Origin: Candidatus Sumerlaea chitinivorans
Lineage (GTDB): Bacteria > Sumerlaeota > Sumerlaeia > Sumerlaeales > Sumerlaeaceae
DNA: 64,000 bases
Direction of reading: 5' to 3'
Assembly: GCA_003290465.1 (NCBI GenBank)
Contig: CP030759.1
Location: 1,889,144 to 1,953,143, forward strand
Made by a program: the position numbers and the translations under genes. The notes beneath the pieces are model-generated. The model made no database searches, was not told where the DNA came from, and worked only from the letters and a program-made list of their open reading frames with translations. Below are positions 7,590 to 16,037 of this stretch, piece after piece. Each line of letters begins with the position of its first letter. The stretch's first letter is position 1.

Positions 7590-8084
7590 TCACTCTTGCT
7601 GAGTTGATGTGGTATCCCCTAAATCTAATGTGGGCAGGTGGGATGCAAACTGATGAATGAAAGCCTCCTGCTCACTCGTTTCAATGGACCCTGGGCGCAA
7701 TTGCCGAACACGCCGAATAGCGTCCTCTGGCGAGACTCCTTCCGACACAAGGAAAACAGCTAACATCGTGCCCGTCCGGCCGAAACCGGCGCGGCAATGG
7801 ACAACCACGGGATTCCCCTGTGCACGTTGACGACGCACGAATCGCACAAAGTTGCATGCTTGCTCAAGCGTAGGAACGCCGAAATCGGGCATCGGCAAGT
7901 GCAGATACTGAAAGCCGTACTCAGCCAGCAAATGGAGCGGTAACCCCTCTTCGTCCAGCGACACAATTGCGCGAATCCCGTTCGCGTGCAGTTCGCACAG
8001 CGACTCATGCGTCTGACCAAATGAAGCCGGATGGGCGCATCCCGCAAGGACACCCTCGATCAAATAGCTGAAATTTGAGAGCAC
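7590..8084 (-). CDS. Dual-specificity protein phosphatase
   Basis: 164 residues with the Cys-X5-Arg phosphatase loop VVHCRAGFGRTGTM (Cys97, Arg103) and a likely general-acid Asp67 in LPMPDFGVP. The layout matches the compact, cytoplasmic cyclin-dependent-kinase-inhibitor/DSP-like phosphatases found in many bacteria and archaea. It should remove phosphate from Tyr and perhaps Ser/Thr or phosphoinositide-like substrates. The start is GTG at 8084. It follows the bacilliredoxin gene by 50 bases on the same strand, so the pair is probably one transcript. The cysteine nucleophile is redox sensitive in this superfamily, which would fit the neighbour, but that link is inference. Confidence 0.85.
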   Translation of the reverse strand: MLSNFSYLIEGVLAGCAHPASFGQTHESLCELHANGIRAIVSLDEEGLPLHLLAEYGFQYLHLPMPDFGVPTLEQACNFVRFVRRQRAQGNPVVVHCRAGFGRTGTMLAVFLVSEGVSPEDAIRRVRQLRPGSIETSEQEAFIHQFASHLPTLDLGDTTSTQQE

Positions 8085-8134
8085 GCTGCACCACCACCCT
8101 TGTGCGACATCAGGGGCGGCTTAGCCGTTTGCCT

Positions 8135-8584
8135 TTAGGCCTTGGCACAGAAACGATCGAACGCCGCAATGAGATCACTGGCGATCGCATCTGCGTCGCG
8201 CCCCTCGATGTTATGACGTTCAAGCATGAAAAGGACTTCGCCATTGCGAAGCAAGGCAATTTGCGGGGACGAGGGGGCATAGCCGACAAAATAGCTCCGG
8301 GCGCGCTCAACCGCTTCGCGGTCCACTCCGGCGAACACCGTGACGACGCGATCGGGCAAGGTGGAATGACGAAGCGCTTTTGCCACAGCGGGACGCGCTC
8401 CTCCGGCCGCGCAGCCGCAAACGGAATTCACAACGACGAGAACCGTGGTGTCGGGCAAACCAAGTACTGCGTCTACTTGCTCAGGGGTCCGCAGGTCTTC
8501 TACCCCAAGGGCGGTGAGCTCTGCACGCATCGGTTCCGTAATTTCTGGGGGATACATCGGGGCCATTCGGAAGAAACTGCTCAT
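8135..8584 (-). CDS. Bacilliredoxin (BrxA/BrxB, YphP/YqiW family)
   Basis: 149 residues with the hallmark VVNSVCGCAAGGARP, giving the Cys56-Gly-Cys58 active site, and the family N-terminus MYPPEI. The later PSSPQIALLRNGEVLFMLERHNIEG follows the family pattern. In Firmicutes these proteins remove bacillithiol from mixed disulfides. The family also occurs in Acidobacteria, Bacteroidota and other groups that make bacillithiol. A GAGAGGA ribosome-binding site precedes the ATG by about 10 bases. No bshA, bshB or bshC gene is in the window, so use of bacillithiol remains inferred. Confidence 0.9.
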   Translation of the reverse strand: MSSFFRMAPMYPPEITEPMRAELTALGVEDLRTPEQVDAVLGLPDTTVLVVVNSVCGCAAGGARPAVAKALRHSTLPDRVVTVFAGVDREAVERARSYFVGYAPSSPQIALLRNGEVLFMLERHNIEGRDADAIASDLIAAFDRFCAKA

Positions 8585-8956
8585 AATTCGTCGGTCCTCT
8601 CAGATCGTTCTTGAACTGGAATAGAGTACTAATTCAGTCCATTATTATTTCGTCCCATGTTTTCCATTCCGCGGTCAAGAACTTCCATTTGCTGTTTTTT
8701 GGGGGAAGCATACGGGGTTGCCCTGAACCCACGAAGGGCGCAAGCAGATCGATAGGCTTTGGGGCCCGCGACAAGAAATTCGTTCGTTCGCCCAATCGTC
8801 TCGCGGTGGTTGGGTGTGCCTGAGTTTTTTCCCACCGTCCAATCACGAAACTTCAGGAATAAGGAATGACTCCCCTAGCGAACACAAATTGAACGCGCCC
8901 ACGCAAAGCGCCTGAAGCTTGATTTGTGGGCCCGGTCGTGCGTGCATCGTGGACGA
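8585..8956. other. Long divergent intergenic region
   Basis: 372 bases between the divergent bacilliredoxin and O-antigen-ligase-like genes. No convincing ORF is seen. A segment at 8703-8833 can close on itself through GGGAA/TTCCC and GCATAC/GTGTGC pairings, with a possible inner hairpin around 8718-8742. This could be a structured leader or small RNA, or chance. No clear -35/-10 pair was found for either gene. Confidence 0.3.
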
Positions 8957-10891
8957 ATGAAATCCGACACGAACGCATACGAAGTCAACCGGCACACGCG
9001 GGTCCTGCGGCTGATGGAGCTGCTACTCCTCTTGCTGTGGGCTGGCGGACTCCTGAAACCCGAATTAGCTTACCCAGTCCACGGCCTCACCAACAATCTC
9101 GCGCTCGCCATTGTTTGCGCAGTGCTTCCCTTCCTTGTGGCGAAAGATCCTAATTGGAGCAGGCATGCGAGGCTCCCGCTCATCTTCTTCTGCGGATTTA
9201 TCGGGTGGCTGACGGTGCGCTGGGCAGCTTCTGGTTTTCCTGCCGTCGGTCGCGAGAATTTTTCGACACAACTTGAGTGGTGTGCCTACACCTACGTCGC
9301 CTTTTGCCTGATGCTGGCTTCCGGCGCGGCTAACAAGTCGTCCGAAAGTGAGACTGGACCACGATCGTTCAATGCTATCTTTTTTTCTCTGCTGAGTGTG
9401 CTCGGTACTGGGTTCGCCCTCCATGCGATCTTTCAGTACCTGTTTCTGTATGACGAACACCTGCGAGCCCTTCTCGCGGATATTGGAAATCGTGCCCCGA
9501 CTCCGCTCGAGCGAGGGCTCATTCATCATTTTCGCATCAAACGCGTGGCGTCGGTTTGGGGTGACCCGAATGCGCTTGGCTGCTTCCTTGCGCTGAGCTT
9601 AGGGGCTGCGTGGGTTCTCTGGGGACTGGAACTCGGCTCGGGGCGGTCAAGACTTCTCGCCCGAATCCTTGCAGCGGTCACAACAGCCACGGCGCTGCCG
9701 GCAATCTACCTGACGGGGTCGCGGGGAGCAGTCCTCGACGTTGCACTCCTTGCTTTTGCACTCGCGCTCGTAAGTTCCCGCCGCCTTTTGGGGCAAACAC
9801 TGGTGGCCATTGTTGTTTGCGTGCTCGTTACTGGGAACACACTGTCCATGCATGCCCAGTCAGTTGAGCCAACGCCTCCCCCTCCGCGTTCGTGGTGGAA
9901 CCGAAGCGACACTGTTCGTGAACGCCTAAACTACGCACACGTTGGGATTGCGTTGATCCGCTCGAATCCATTGGTTGGCGCGGGGCTAGGCGGTGTGGAA
10001 CTTCACTATCCGCAACTAAAACCGGACGAAGCGCGAGAGAGCAAATATCTCCACAACTGGGTTCTGCAGATTGCGGCTGAGACGGGGCTGGTGGGGCTTG
10101 CGCTCTATGTGGCGTTTTGGGTGAGCTCTTTGCGTTTGGCTTGGTTGAGTCCGTGGCGAGCCACGCGCGAGGGTCGTGCGATGCTCGTCCTATGCGGAGT
10201 CTTCCTTTTCGATGGGCTCATTCAACTGTCTTTCAATCAGCGCGAACTTATGCACACATTCGGACTTTGCACAGGGCTGCTCTTAGGCGGTGCCGTCAAA
10301 TCTCTGCACGACAGAGGGGCGCCGAAGGCTCCTCCGCCGCGTCGTGCGCTGACCGCCTTAGGGGGAGCGCTGGCCTTGGGCTTAGCGCTGGTCGTGATTC
10401 CCTCGATGTACGCGGGGATGCAGCGATTCGCCTCAGAAGGCGCGCTCGCGGAAAACGACTATCAATCGGCGGAAACTCACTTGCGCAGAGCCTTGCGGGC
10501 CACACCCGGCGACCCATGGCTGTGGGACTCGCTCGCTCATGTTTACGAGGTGCAGGGGCGCCTTGCGCTAGCGCGGGACGCCCTTCAGAGGGCATTGGAC
10601 TTGCAGCCCCAGAGTGCTCGACTTCACGACCGCATGGCGCAGCTCTTCGAACGCGAAGGCAATCTTCCACTCGCTGAGGAGTATGTGCGTAAGGCGCTGA
10701 ACCTATATCCGAGCAATGCGGAATATCATCGCCACCTGTCCCTGTTATTGGAGAAGCGCGGCGATTTGCAGGGTGCGCTAAAAGCGGCAGAACGCGCCGC
10801 GAAGCTGAACCACCTCACGCCAGAAGAGGATCAGAAGCGGGTGCAGCAGCTTCGGCAGCGGCTCGCGATTCCAACGCCAGAAAGGCACTGA
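8957..10891 (+). CDS. O-antigen ligase/polymerase-like membrane protein with TPR tail
   Basis: About 644 residues. Some ten or more membrane spans fill residues 1-440. The periplasmic loop typical of the Wzy_C/WaaL family is seen: RERLNYAHVGIALIRSNPLV, then GAGLGGVELHYPQLKPDEAR and KYLHNWVLQIAAETGLVGL, with the conserved His of this loop. The last ~150 residues hold at least three TPRs (DPWLWDSLAHVYEVQGRLAL; SARLHDRMAQLFEREGNLPL; NAEYHRHLSLLLEKRGDLQG). It probably ligates or polymerises envelope polysaccharide. A TTG start at 8924 would add 11 residues; ATG 8957 was chosen because the extension (WARSCVHRGR) looks non-coding. It is coupled to ispE (TGAgATG). Confidence 0.8.
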   Translation: MKSDTNAYEVNRHTRVLRLMELLLLLLWAGGLLKPELAYPVHGLTNNLALAIVCAVLPFLVAKDPNWSRHARLPLIFFCGFIGWLTVRWAASGFPAVGRENFSTQLEWCAYTYVAFCLMLASGAANKSSESETGPRSFNAIFFSLLSVLGTGFALHAIFQYLFLYDEHLRALLADIGNRAPTPLERGLIHHFRIKRVASVWGDPNALGCFLALSLGAAWVLWGLELGSGRSRLLARILAAVTTATALPAIYLTGSRGAVLDVALLAFALALVSSRRLLGQTLVAIVVCVLVTGNTLSMHAQSVEPTPPPPRSWWNRSDTVRERLNYAHVGIALIRSNPLVGAGLGGVELHYPQLKPDEARESKYLHNWVLQIAAETGLVGLALYVAFWVSSLRLAWLSPWRATREGRAMLVLCGVFLFDGLIQLSFNQRELMHTFGLCTGLLLGGAVKSLHDRGAPKAPPPRRALTALGGALALGLALVVIPSMYAGMQRFASEGALAENDYQSAETHLRRALRATPGDPWLWDSLAHVYEVQGRLALARDALQRALDLQPQSARLHDRMAQLFEREGNLPLAEEYVRKALNLYPSNAEYHRHLSLLLEKRGDLQGALKAAERAAKLNHLTPEEDQKRVQQLRQRLAIPTPERH

Positions 10892-10892
10892 G

Positions 10893-11795
10893 ATGGGGAT
10901 TTGGCATTCCTACGCCAAGATCAATTGGTACCTGCGAATTTTGGATCGCCGGCCGGACGGATACCACAATCTTGAGACCGTTTTTCAAGAAGTGGAGTTG
11001 GCCGATCGACTGGTGATAGAACCGATTGAGGAACCGCGATGCATCATCGAGGGGATGCCTTTCGATCTTCCCCTTGAAAAGAACCTGATCTATCGTGCGT
11101 GGGCCCGACTTCGGGAGGCTTTTCCGGAAAAAGTCGGCGGCATTCGCGTTGAGGTAGATAAACGAATCCCTGATGGCGGCGGGCTGGGAGGTGGCAGTTC
11201 AAACGCCGCAACAACCCTCTGCGCCGTAAATGACATCTTTTCGCTGGGTCTGTCTTCACAGACACTGGAACATATCGGAGCCGAGCTTGGAAGCGACGTG
11301 CCATTCTTTGTGCGTGGTGGGTGTGCGGTCGGCCGGGGTCGCGGCGAAATTCTCGAAGCTGTGGAACGTGTGCAGCCATTTGAAATAGGGCTTGTCTTTC
11401 CCTCTGTGCGGACTTCGACTGCCGAGGCGTACCGGCGGCTGGCGGAGCTCTCTCATCGGCCAACGCCGTCTCACCCTCTCGATGGCGTCCTCGAAGCACT
11501 CCGCGTGGGCGACGAAACCTTCCTGAGCAGCGCGGCGTTCAACGATTTCGATGCAGTGTATGGGAATGAAGACTGGTACCGCGATGGCGTTGCCCTCTTA
11601 AAGGAGCTGGGATTTGAACGATGCATACTTAGCGGGAGCGGTTCTACCCTCATTGGGATCAAAAATCCGCACTTATCCCTCAAAAAGACTCTTGAACCGC
11701 GGATTTTCGAGCGTCCGATACAAGAAAGAAAAGATGCGAAATGGCTCATTCTGCGCACAAGAGTGACTTTTCGCACGACATCGGAGCGCAAATAA
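10893..11795 (+). CDS. ispE: 4-diphosphocytidyl-2-C-methyl-D-erythritol kinase
   Basis: 300 residues, normal for IspE, a GHMP-family kinase of the cytoplasmic MEP isoprenoid pathway that phosphorylates CDP-methylerythritol. YAKINWYLRILDRRPDGYH is the N-terminal substrate-binding strand with the catalytic Lys. IPDGGGLGGGSSNAATTL is the ATP-binding glycine loop, ELGSDVPFFVRGG carries the catalytic Asp, and CILSGSGSTLIG is the third GHMP motif. The start follows the previous stop by one base with AAAGG upstream. It is followed 17 bases later by spoVG, the same order found around spoVG in Bacillus, where purR and yabJ lie between. Confidence 0.95.
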   Translation: MGIWHSYAKINWYLRILDRRPDGYHNLETVFQEVELADRLVIEPIEEPRCIIEGMPFDLPLEKNLIYRAWARLREAFPEKVGGIRVEVDKRIPDGGGLGGGSSNAATTLCAVNDIFSLGLSSQTLEHIGAELGSDVPFFVRGGCAVGRGRGEILEAVERVQPFEIGLVFPSVRTSTAEAYRRLAELSHRPTPSHPLDGVLEALRVGDETFLSSAAFNDFDAVYGNEDWYRDGVALLKELGFERCILSGSGSTLIGIKNPHLSLKKTLEPRIFERPIQERKDAKWLILRTRVTFRTTSERK

Positions 11796-11812
11796 ACGAG
11801 GGGAAAGACACC

Positions 11813-12127
11813 ATGGCTTCTCTGGAAATTACATCCGTCACGGTTCGTCCATACACCACTGATGACGAGAAGCTCAAGGCATTTGCTTCGATCGTCTTCA
11901 ACCACTGCTTCGTGGTGAAGGACCTTAAGGTCATCGAAGGCAACAACGGTCGGTTTGTGGCCATGCCGAGCCGACGGGGTAAGGACGGCGTTTTCCGGGA
12001 CATCGCCCATCCGTTGAATCAGGCCACGCGGGACATGATCGAGAAAGCGGTCTTGGACGCTTACGAACAGGCGCTTGCCAAGGGATTCAAAAACAGTGAG
12101 CGCACTTCCGACGGCCTCGACGGGTAA
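11813..12127 (+). CDS. spoVG: SpoVG-family RNA/DNA-binding regulator
   Basis: 104 residues, closely following the SpoVG pattern: EITSVTVRPYTTDDEKLKAF, then NHCFVVKDLKVIEGNNGRFV, AMPSRRGKDGVFRDIAHPL and a C-terminal helix. SpoVG proteins bind RNA and DNA and act as broad post-transcriptional regulators in Firmicutes, Borrelia and others; sporulation is not implied. The ATG at 11813 is preceded by GGGGAAAG. The frame continues upstream into ispE but without homology. Probably co-transcribed with ispE. Confidence 0.95.
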   Translation: MASLEITSVTVRPYTTDDEKLKAFASIVFNHCFVVKDLKVIEGNNGRFVAMPSRRGKDGVFRDIAHPLNQATRDMIEKAVLDAYEQALAKGFKNSERTSDGLDG

Positions 12128-12307
12128 AGTCAGCTAATAGACACCCAACTTTCTCCCCGCGCGAAGTCACGGGGCAGGGGAAGGGCTCTACTGCTGCGCA
12201 CTGAATCGCCCGAAACTTCAATGAGAGGGGCCGCGTGCTCTCTGCTTACTTAGTCTCGGCACAGAGCGAGGCACCTACCCCTCTCAGGGCGGCGACGCGA
12301 TTTGTGG

Positions 12308-14449
12308 TCAGCGGAAGTAACGTGCGTCGGTGGATCGGTCGGGGTACGGCAGCAATTTCGGCGCCACTTCGATCCCGGAGGATCCAGCACCCCCTTCAAT
12401 TTCCACGGGCAACACCCTGCGCCGAAGGGCCTGTTTGCTGCTCACCTCGAATCCCGAAGCGGCAAGCAGAGCACGGGAGCGCGCTATGATCCAATCTCGG
12501 CGCGCTTTGGCAATCGGCCTCCTTTCGAATGCCACCGCATCACACAGTTTGAAAGAGTACTGGGTGGCTGCTGCGTCGATGGCGATCCCTTCGTCGGTGA
12601 TCTCACCGTTGCGTTTTTGGCCATCCACGAGGGCTGGATCCAATCCCAGCGCCTGCACAAGCTCGCCGTCGGAGGCGAGCATTTTTCGCGTCAGGACGAT
12701 TGAGCCCTCATCCACCGTCGGCGGAAGCTTGTCGAGCTCACGCTGCGCCGTCGCCGTGATTTTGCAATCGGGGTAATCGCGGACCAAAGCCTCGAGCAAT
12801 CGCTTTCGCTCCGCGAGATTTGCAGTCTGAGCAGCAAGTTCGAATTGGCGGCGAGCCTCATCCTCTCGAAGCTTTGCGAGCTTCTTTGGATCCTCCTCGC
12901 CGGCAAACTGCAGATACAGGCGAGTGCGTTGCAAATCACCGCTTCGGGCAGACAACTCAGCAACCACCTTTGCTATTTCTTGGGCACGCGGCGATGCAGG
13001 ATAGCGACGCAAATAAGCAGCCCCTGCGTCAACAGCAGCGTCCACTGCTACCTGCGTGCGGAAACGCTCCGCGACACCACGCACCAGCATATCAGTGAAG
13101 AAGAGAGCCGGGACGTTGGCCATCGAGCCGACGTTCTGGACCGCAGCGGAACCCATCACGTAGGCGGTTTCGTCGGCAGTACGGCGTCCGGTCATGATGA
13201 ATTTTTTACGCTCTTCGCGAATCTGCGCGATCGCTTCGTCGAAAGCAGCCCCCAGATTGTAGTCGGGATTCGCAAGCAATCCCTTTGCAAGATTTCCAAC
13301 GGTTCCGTTCGGTGCAATCTCAGCAAGCTCCGCGAGAAGTGACAAGGCTTTCTCATGGTTCCCCCTACGCTCAAGAGAAGCGGCTTGGGCATACACAAGA
13401 GAAGCAGCAAGCTCAGGATCTGAGGGGCGATTGTCCGCGAGAGAGGTGTCCTTGCCTGAAACTAAGGCCCGACACGCCGCTTCAAGGATGGCTGCATCCG
13501 CAGAGGAAAGTTGCGATTCATGATCTGCGACCGAGACTGCTAATGCCCGTGCTTGCTCCAACTGTGCCTCGGCATCGCGCGCCTGATTCAGTAGCTTACC
13601 AGCTTCTTCGTTGGCGGGATCTAACCCAATCGCATTCTCCAAATGAAAGATTGCAGCCCGGTAATTCCCCTGATCGAGCGCAACCTGCCCGGCAGCAACC
13701 TCTTTCTTCACCCAGTCGGATTGAAGCTTCGCATTGAGCTGACGAAGCAGCTCTTCGACCTCTGGGCGCTCGGGCGCCTCCGGATACTTCGCGAGAAACT
13801 TCTTCGCGGTAAACACCATCATGCGCTCGCGCTCGGTAGTGGTCCGCGCCTTTTTCAGACTGTACGCGGCGTCGAGGAGCAATTGGGCGGCATCCTGTGG
13901 CTGAAAAAGTGCAAGTTTACTGAGGCTCGAAGAGGCGCGGTTGAAGACACGGCTAAACTTGTTGAACTGGTTCTCGCCCTTCAACTGATTGAGCTCGTAG
14001 TACTCGTCGTCGAGCAGCGAGAGTAAGATGCGTTGGCGCAACTCTTCATTGCGTATCTGCCGCGCAGCAGCTTCCTGTGCGGCCAGGAATTCTTCGCGCT
14101 CGGGAAGCGTGTTGTTGTACAAGTACAAAATCGCGTCGCTCAATCTGAGGTCCGCCGCTTTGCCCGCGGTATCCTCGGCGACACGGGCTTCGTCGTAAAT
14201 GGAGAGCAATTGGCGACGATTCCTGCCAAAGTAGGCAGAAAGAGCCCGCCGCCCAAAATCGTCTGCTGCTCTCCCCTGAGAGTGCCGCGATTCAACTTGC
14301 GGTGGAGAGGACTCCTCTGTGGCTGGGTTGGTCTGTTGAAAGGAGCCCGACCCTTGCTTCTGGGCAGCCACAATGCTTGCCGCCCCCACAAGCACGACGA
14401 AGAGCACCCAAGCACCGCAATGTGCAGCCAACCGCATCTTCACACGCAT
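12308..14449 (-). CDS. Exported TPR-containing protein of unknown function
   Basis: 713 residues. The N-terminus (MRLAAHCGAWVLFVVLVGAA) is a signal peptide, ending near AAQKQ. A Ser/Gln/Thr-rich linker follows, then almost entirely helical sequence. One clear tetratricopeptide pair (VALDQGNYRAAIFHLENAIG, then LDPANEEAGKLLNQARDAEA) lies near residues 255-300, and TPR-like helices recur around 345-385 and 480-580. No catalytic motif is recognisable. It is divergent from tolB, with a shared 130-base promoter region, which suggests an envelope or periplasmic role. The C-terminal ~100 residues (LVQALGLDPALVDGQKRNG onward) form a separate domain I do not recognise. Confidence 0.7.
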   Translation of the reverse strand: MRVKMRLAAHCGAWVLFVVLVGAASIVAAQKQGSGSFQQTNPATEESSPPQVESRHSQGRAADDFGRRALSAYFGRNRRQLLSIYDEARVAEDTAGKAADLRLSDAILYLYNNTLPEREEFLAAQEAAARQIRNEELRQRILLSLLDDEYYELNQLKGENQFNKFSRVFNRASSSLSKLALFQPQDAAQLLLDAAYSLKKARTTTERERMMVFTAKKFLAKYPEAPERPEVEELLRQLNAKLQSDWVKKEVAAGQVALDQGNYRAAIFHLENAIGLDPANEEAGKLLNQARDAEAQLEQARALAVSVADHESQLSSADAAILEAACRALVSGKDTSLADNRPSDPELAASLVYAQAASLERRGNHEKALSLLAELAEIAPNGTVGNLAKGLLANPDYNLGAAFDEAIAQIREERKKFIMTGRRTADETAYVMGSAAVQNVGSMANVPALFFTDMLVRGVAERFRTQVAVDAAVDAGAAYLRRYPASPRAQEIAKVVAELSARSGDLQRTRLYLQFAGEEDPKKLAKLREDEARRQFELAAQTANLAERKRLLEALVRDYPDCKITATAQRELDKLPPTVDEGSIVLTRKMLASDGELVQALGLDPALVDGQKRNGEITDEGIAIDAAATQYSFKLCDAVAFERRPIAKARRDWIIARSRALLAASGFEVSSKQALRRRVLPVEIEGGAGSSGIEVAPKLLPYPDRSTDARYFR

Positions 14450-14579
14450 AGCATAGCAATAACTGAGCCGTAGAATTCGAGAACGAAAGTGATCAAGCGG
14501 TCAAATGAAGCCCACGACGCACTGGTACTTGCGAGTCGGTGGCACAACGCAGCGTGATGCGAACAGGTTGCAGTGAGGA

Positions 14580-15926
14580 GTGAAGCGAATGTGGAGATTG
14601 AGTCCGATTTCCCTAGCGATCGCGTGGTTGGCAGTGCTGGGCGTTGCGTTTGAAGCAGCGGGAGCGCCGAAACAGGCAGCTGCGAAAACGCAAAGCGCTC
14701 CTCAGCCCACTGGGTCAAAATCGAATGTGCAAAGTTTGGGAGCAGTGCGCCCCAGCAATCTCGTACTACCGCAGTTTGCTGTGTCGGCTTTCGGTGGCAG
14801 CGAGGTCGTCGCTCAGGTCGTTCAGAACGATTTGCGGCTCGCTGATGTTGCTGCTCCACCGACAAATTCCTCGGCAGTTGCGGCCGCTCGGGAGCAGGAT
14901 CGTGCAAGCGGTAGCGTGAACCTCGACGCGTGGGCGGCAGCCGGCGTAAACTATGTCCTTCGTGGGCAACTGAGTGGCAGTGAGGCGCAAGCTGAGCTCT
15001 ATGATGTCGCCTCGAAAGTACGGCTTTTTGGGAAAAGCTATAAGGGGCTGCGGCGGGGCGAGGAGCGTCGGTTAGCTCATCAGATCGCTGACGATATTAT
15101 CACCGCCCTTACAAACCGCCCGGGGATTTTTTCTTCATTGATCTGCGCGCTGGTGGACCGCGAGGGAGGGACGAAAGAAGTGGTGGTCATGGAACCAGAC
15201 GGCGGCGCGCTGCGCCAGCTGACGAACGAACGGGCGCTCGTGGCTACTCCGACTTGGGGCAAGAACGGTGCCGAAATCTACTACACCTCATACCGCGACA
15301 ACAATCCAGACCTCTACGGGATAACACTAAACGGACAACGGTTCGAGATTAGCCGGCGTCCCGGATTGAACACAGCACCCTCGTGGAGCGAAGCCGTTCA
15401 GCGGATTGCTTTGTCACTCTCCAAAGACGGGAACTCAGAGATCTATACGATGACCCGCGACGGTCGGGACCTTCAGCGCCTTACCAATACACCCGACGCC
15501 GACACGGCACCCGACTGGAGTCCGGATGGATCGCAAATCGTTTTTACTTCCGATCGAGGTGGCCGACCTCAGATTTATGTCATGGGAAGTAACGGATCGA
15601 ATCCGGTGCGCATTTCGTCCCAAGGTTACTGTGATTCGCCAGCGTGGAGCCCCGACGGGACCAAAATCGTCTACGTTGTCCGCGAGGGCGGGGAGTTCAA
15701 TCTCTATTACGTTGAGGTGGCCGAGGGGATCCCGATTCAGCTGACGCGGGGGCAAGGCGATAATCGCGACCCAAGCTGGGCTCCCGATTCGCGGCATCTG
15801 GTCTTTTCGTCCAATCGCAGCGGCTCGAAGGACCTTTACTTAATGAGCATTGACACGAAAGTGGCGCATCCGATCGCGCGCGGGGGATACTCCAGCCCCT
15901 CGTGGGGGCCGCTTTTTGGTCGTTAA
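14580..15926 (+). CDS. tolB: TolB-like periplasmic beta-propeller protein
   Basis: 448 residues, the usual TolB size. A signal peptide (LAIAWLAVLGVAFEAAGA) precedes an N-terminal alpha/beta domain with LVLPQFAVSAFGG, WAAAGVNYVLRGQLSG and the conserved LAHQIADDI. After that come six-bladed WD40/PD40-type repeats, each with variants of P.WSPDG..I.FTSDRGG...IY.M. TolB works with Pal and TolA/Q/R to keep the outer membrane attached during division. No tolA, tolQ, tolR or pal gene is in the window, so the name rests on domain order. Its presence supports a two-membrane envelope. Downstream acnA is unrelated and 111 bases away. Confidence 0.85.
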   Translation: MKRMWRLSPISLAIAWLAVLGVAFEAAGAPKQAAAKTQSAPQPTGSKSNVQSLGAVRPSNLVLPQFAVSAFGGSEVVAQVVQNDLRLADVAAPPTNSSAVAAAREQDRASGSVNLDAWAAAGVNYVLRGQLSGSEAQAELYDVASKVRLFGKSYKGLRRGEERRLAHQIADDIITALTNRPGIFSSLICALVDREGGTKEVVVMEPDGGALRQLTNERALVATPTWGKNGAEIYYTSYRDNNPDLYGITLNGQRFEISRRPGLNTAPSWSEAVQRIALSLSKDGNSEIYTMTRDGRDLQRLTNTPDADTAPDWSPDGSQIVFTSDRGGRPQIYVMGSNGSNPVRISSQGYCDSPAWSPDGTKIVYVVREGGEFNLYYVEVAEGIPIQLTRGQGDNRDPSWAPDSRHLVFSSNRSGSKDLYLMSIDTKVAHPIARGGYSSPSWGPLFGR

Positions 15927-16037
15927 TTTATGCTTCACTTTTTGTCTTTGCAGACGCAGCAAAAGTTTTTTGATGCGGGCAAGCGGAAGGCCGGAGCCCG
16001 CCGTAGACAACAATGATTTCTGGAGAGTGGCACGAGC

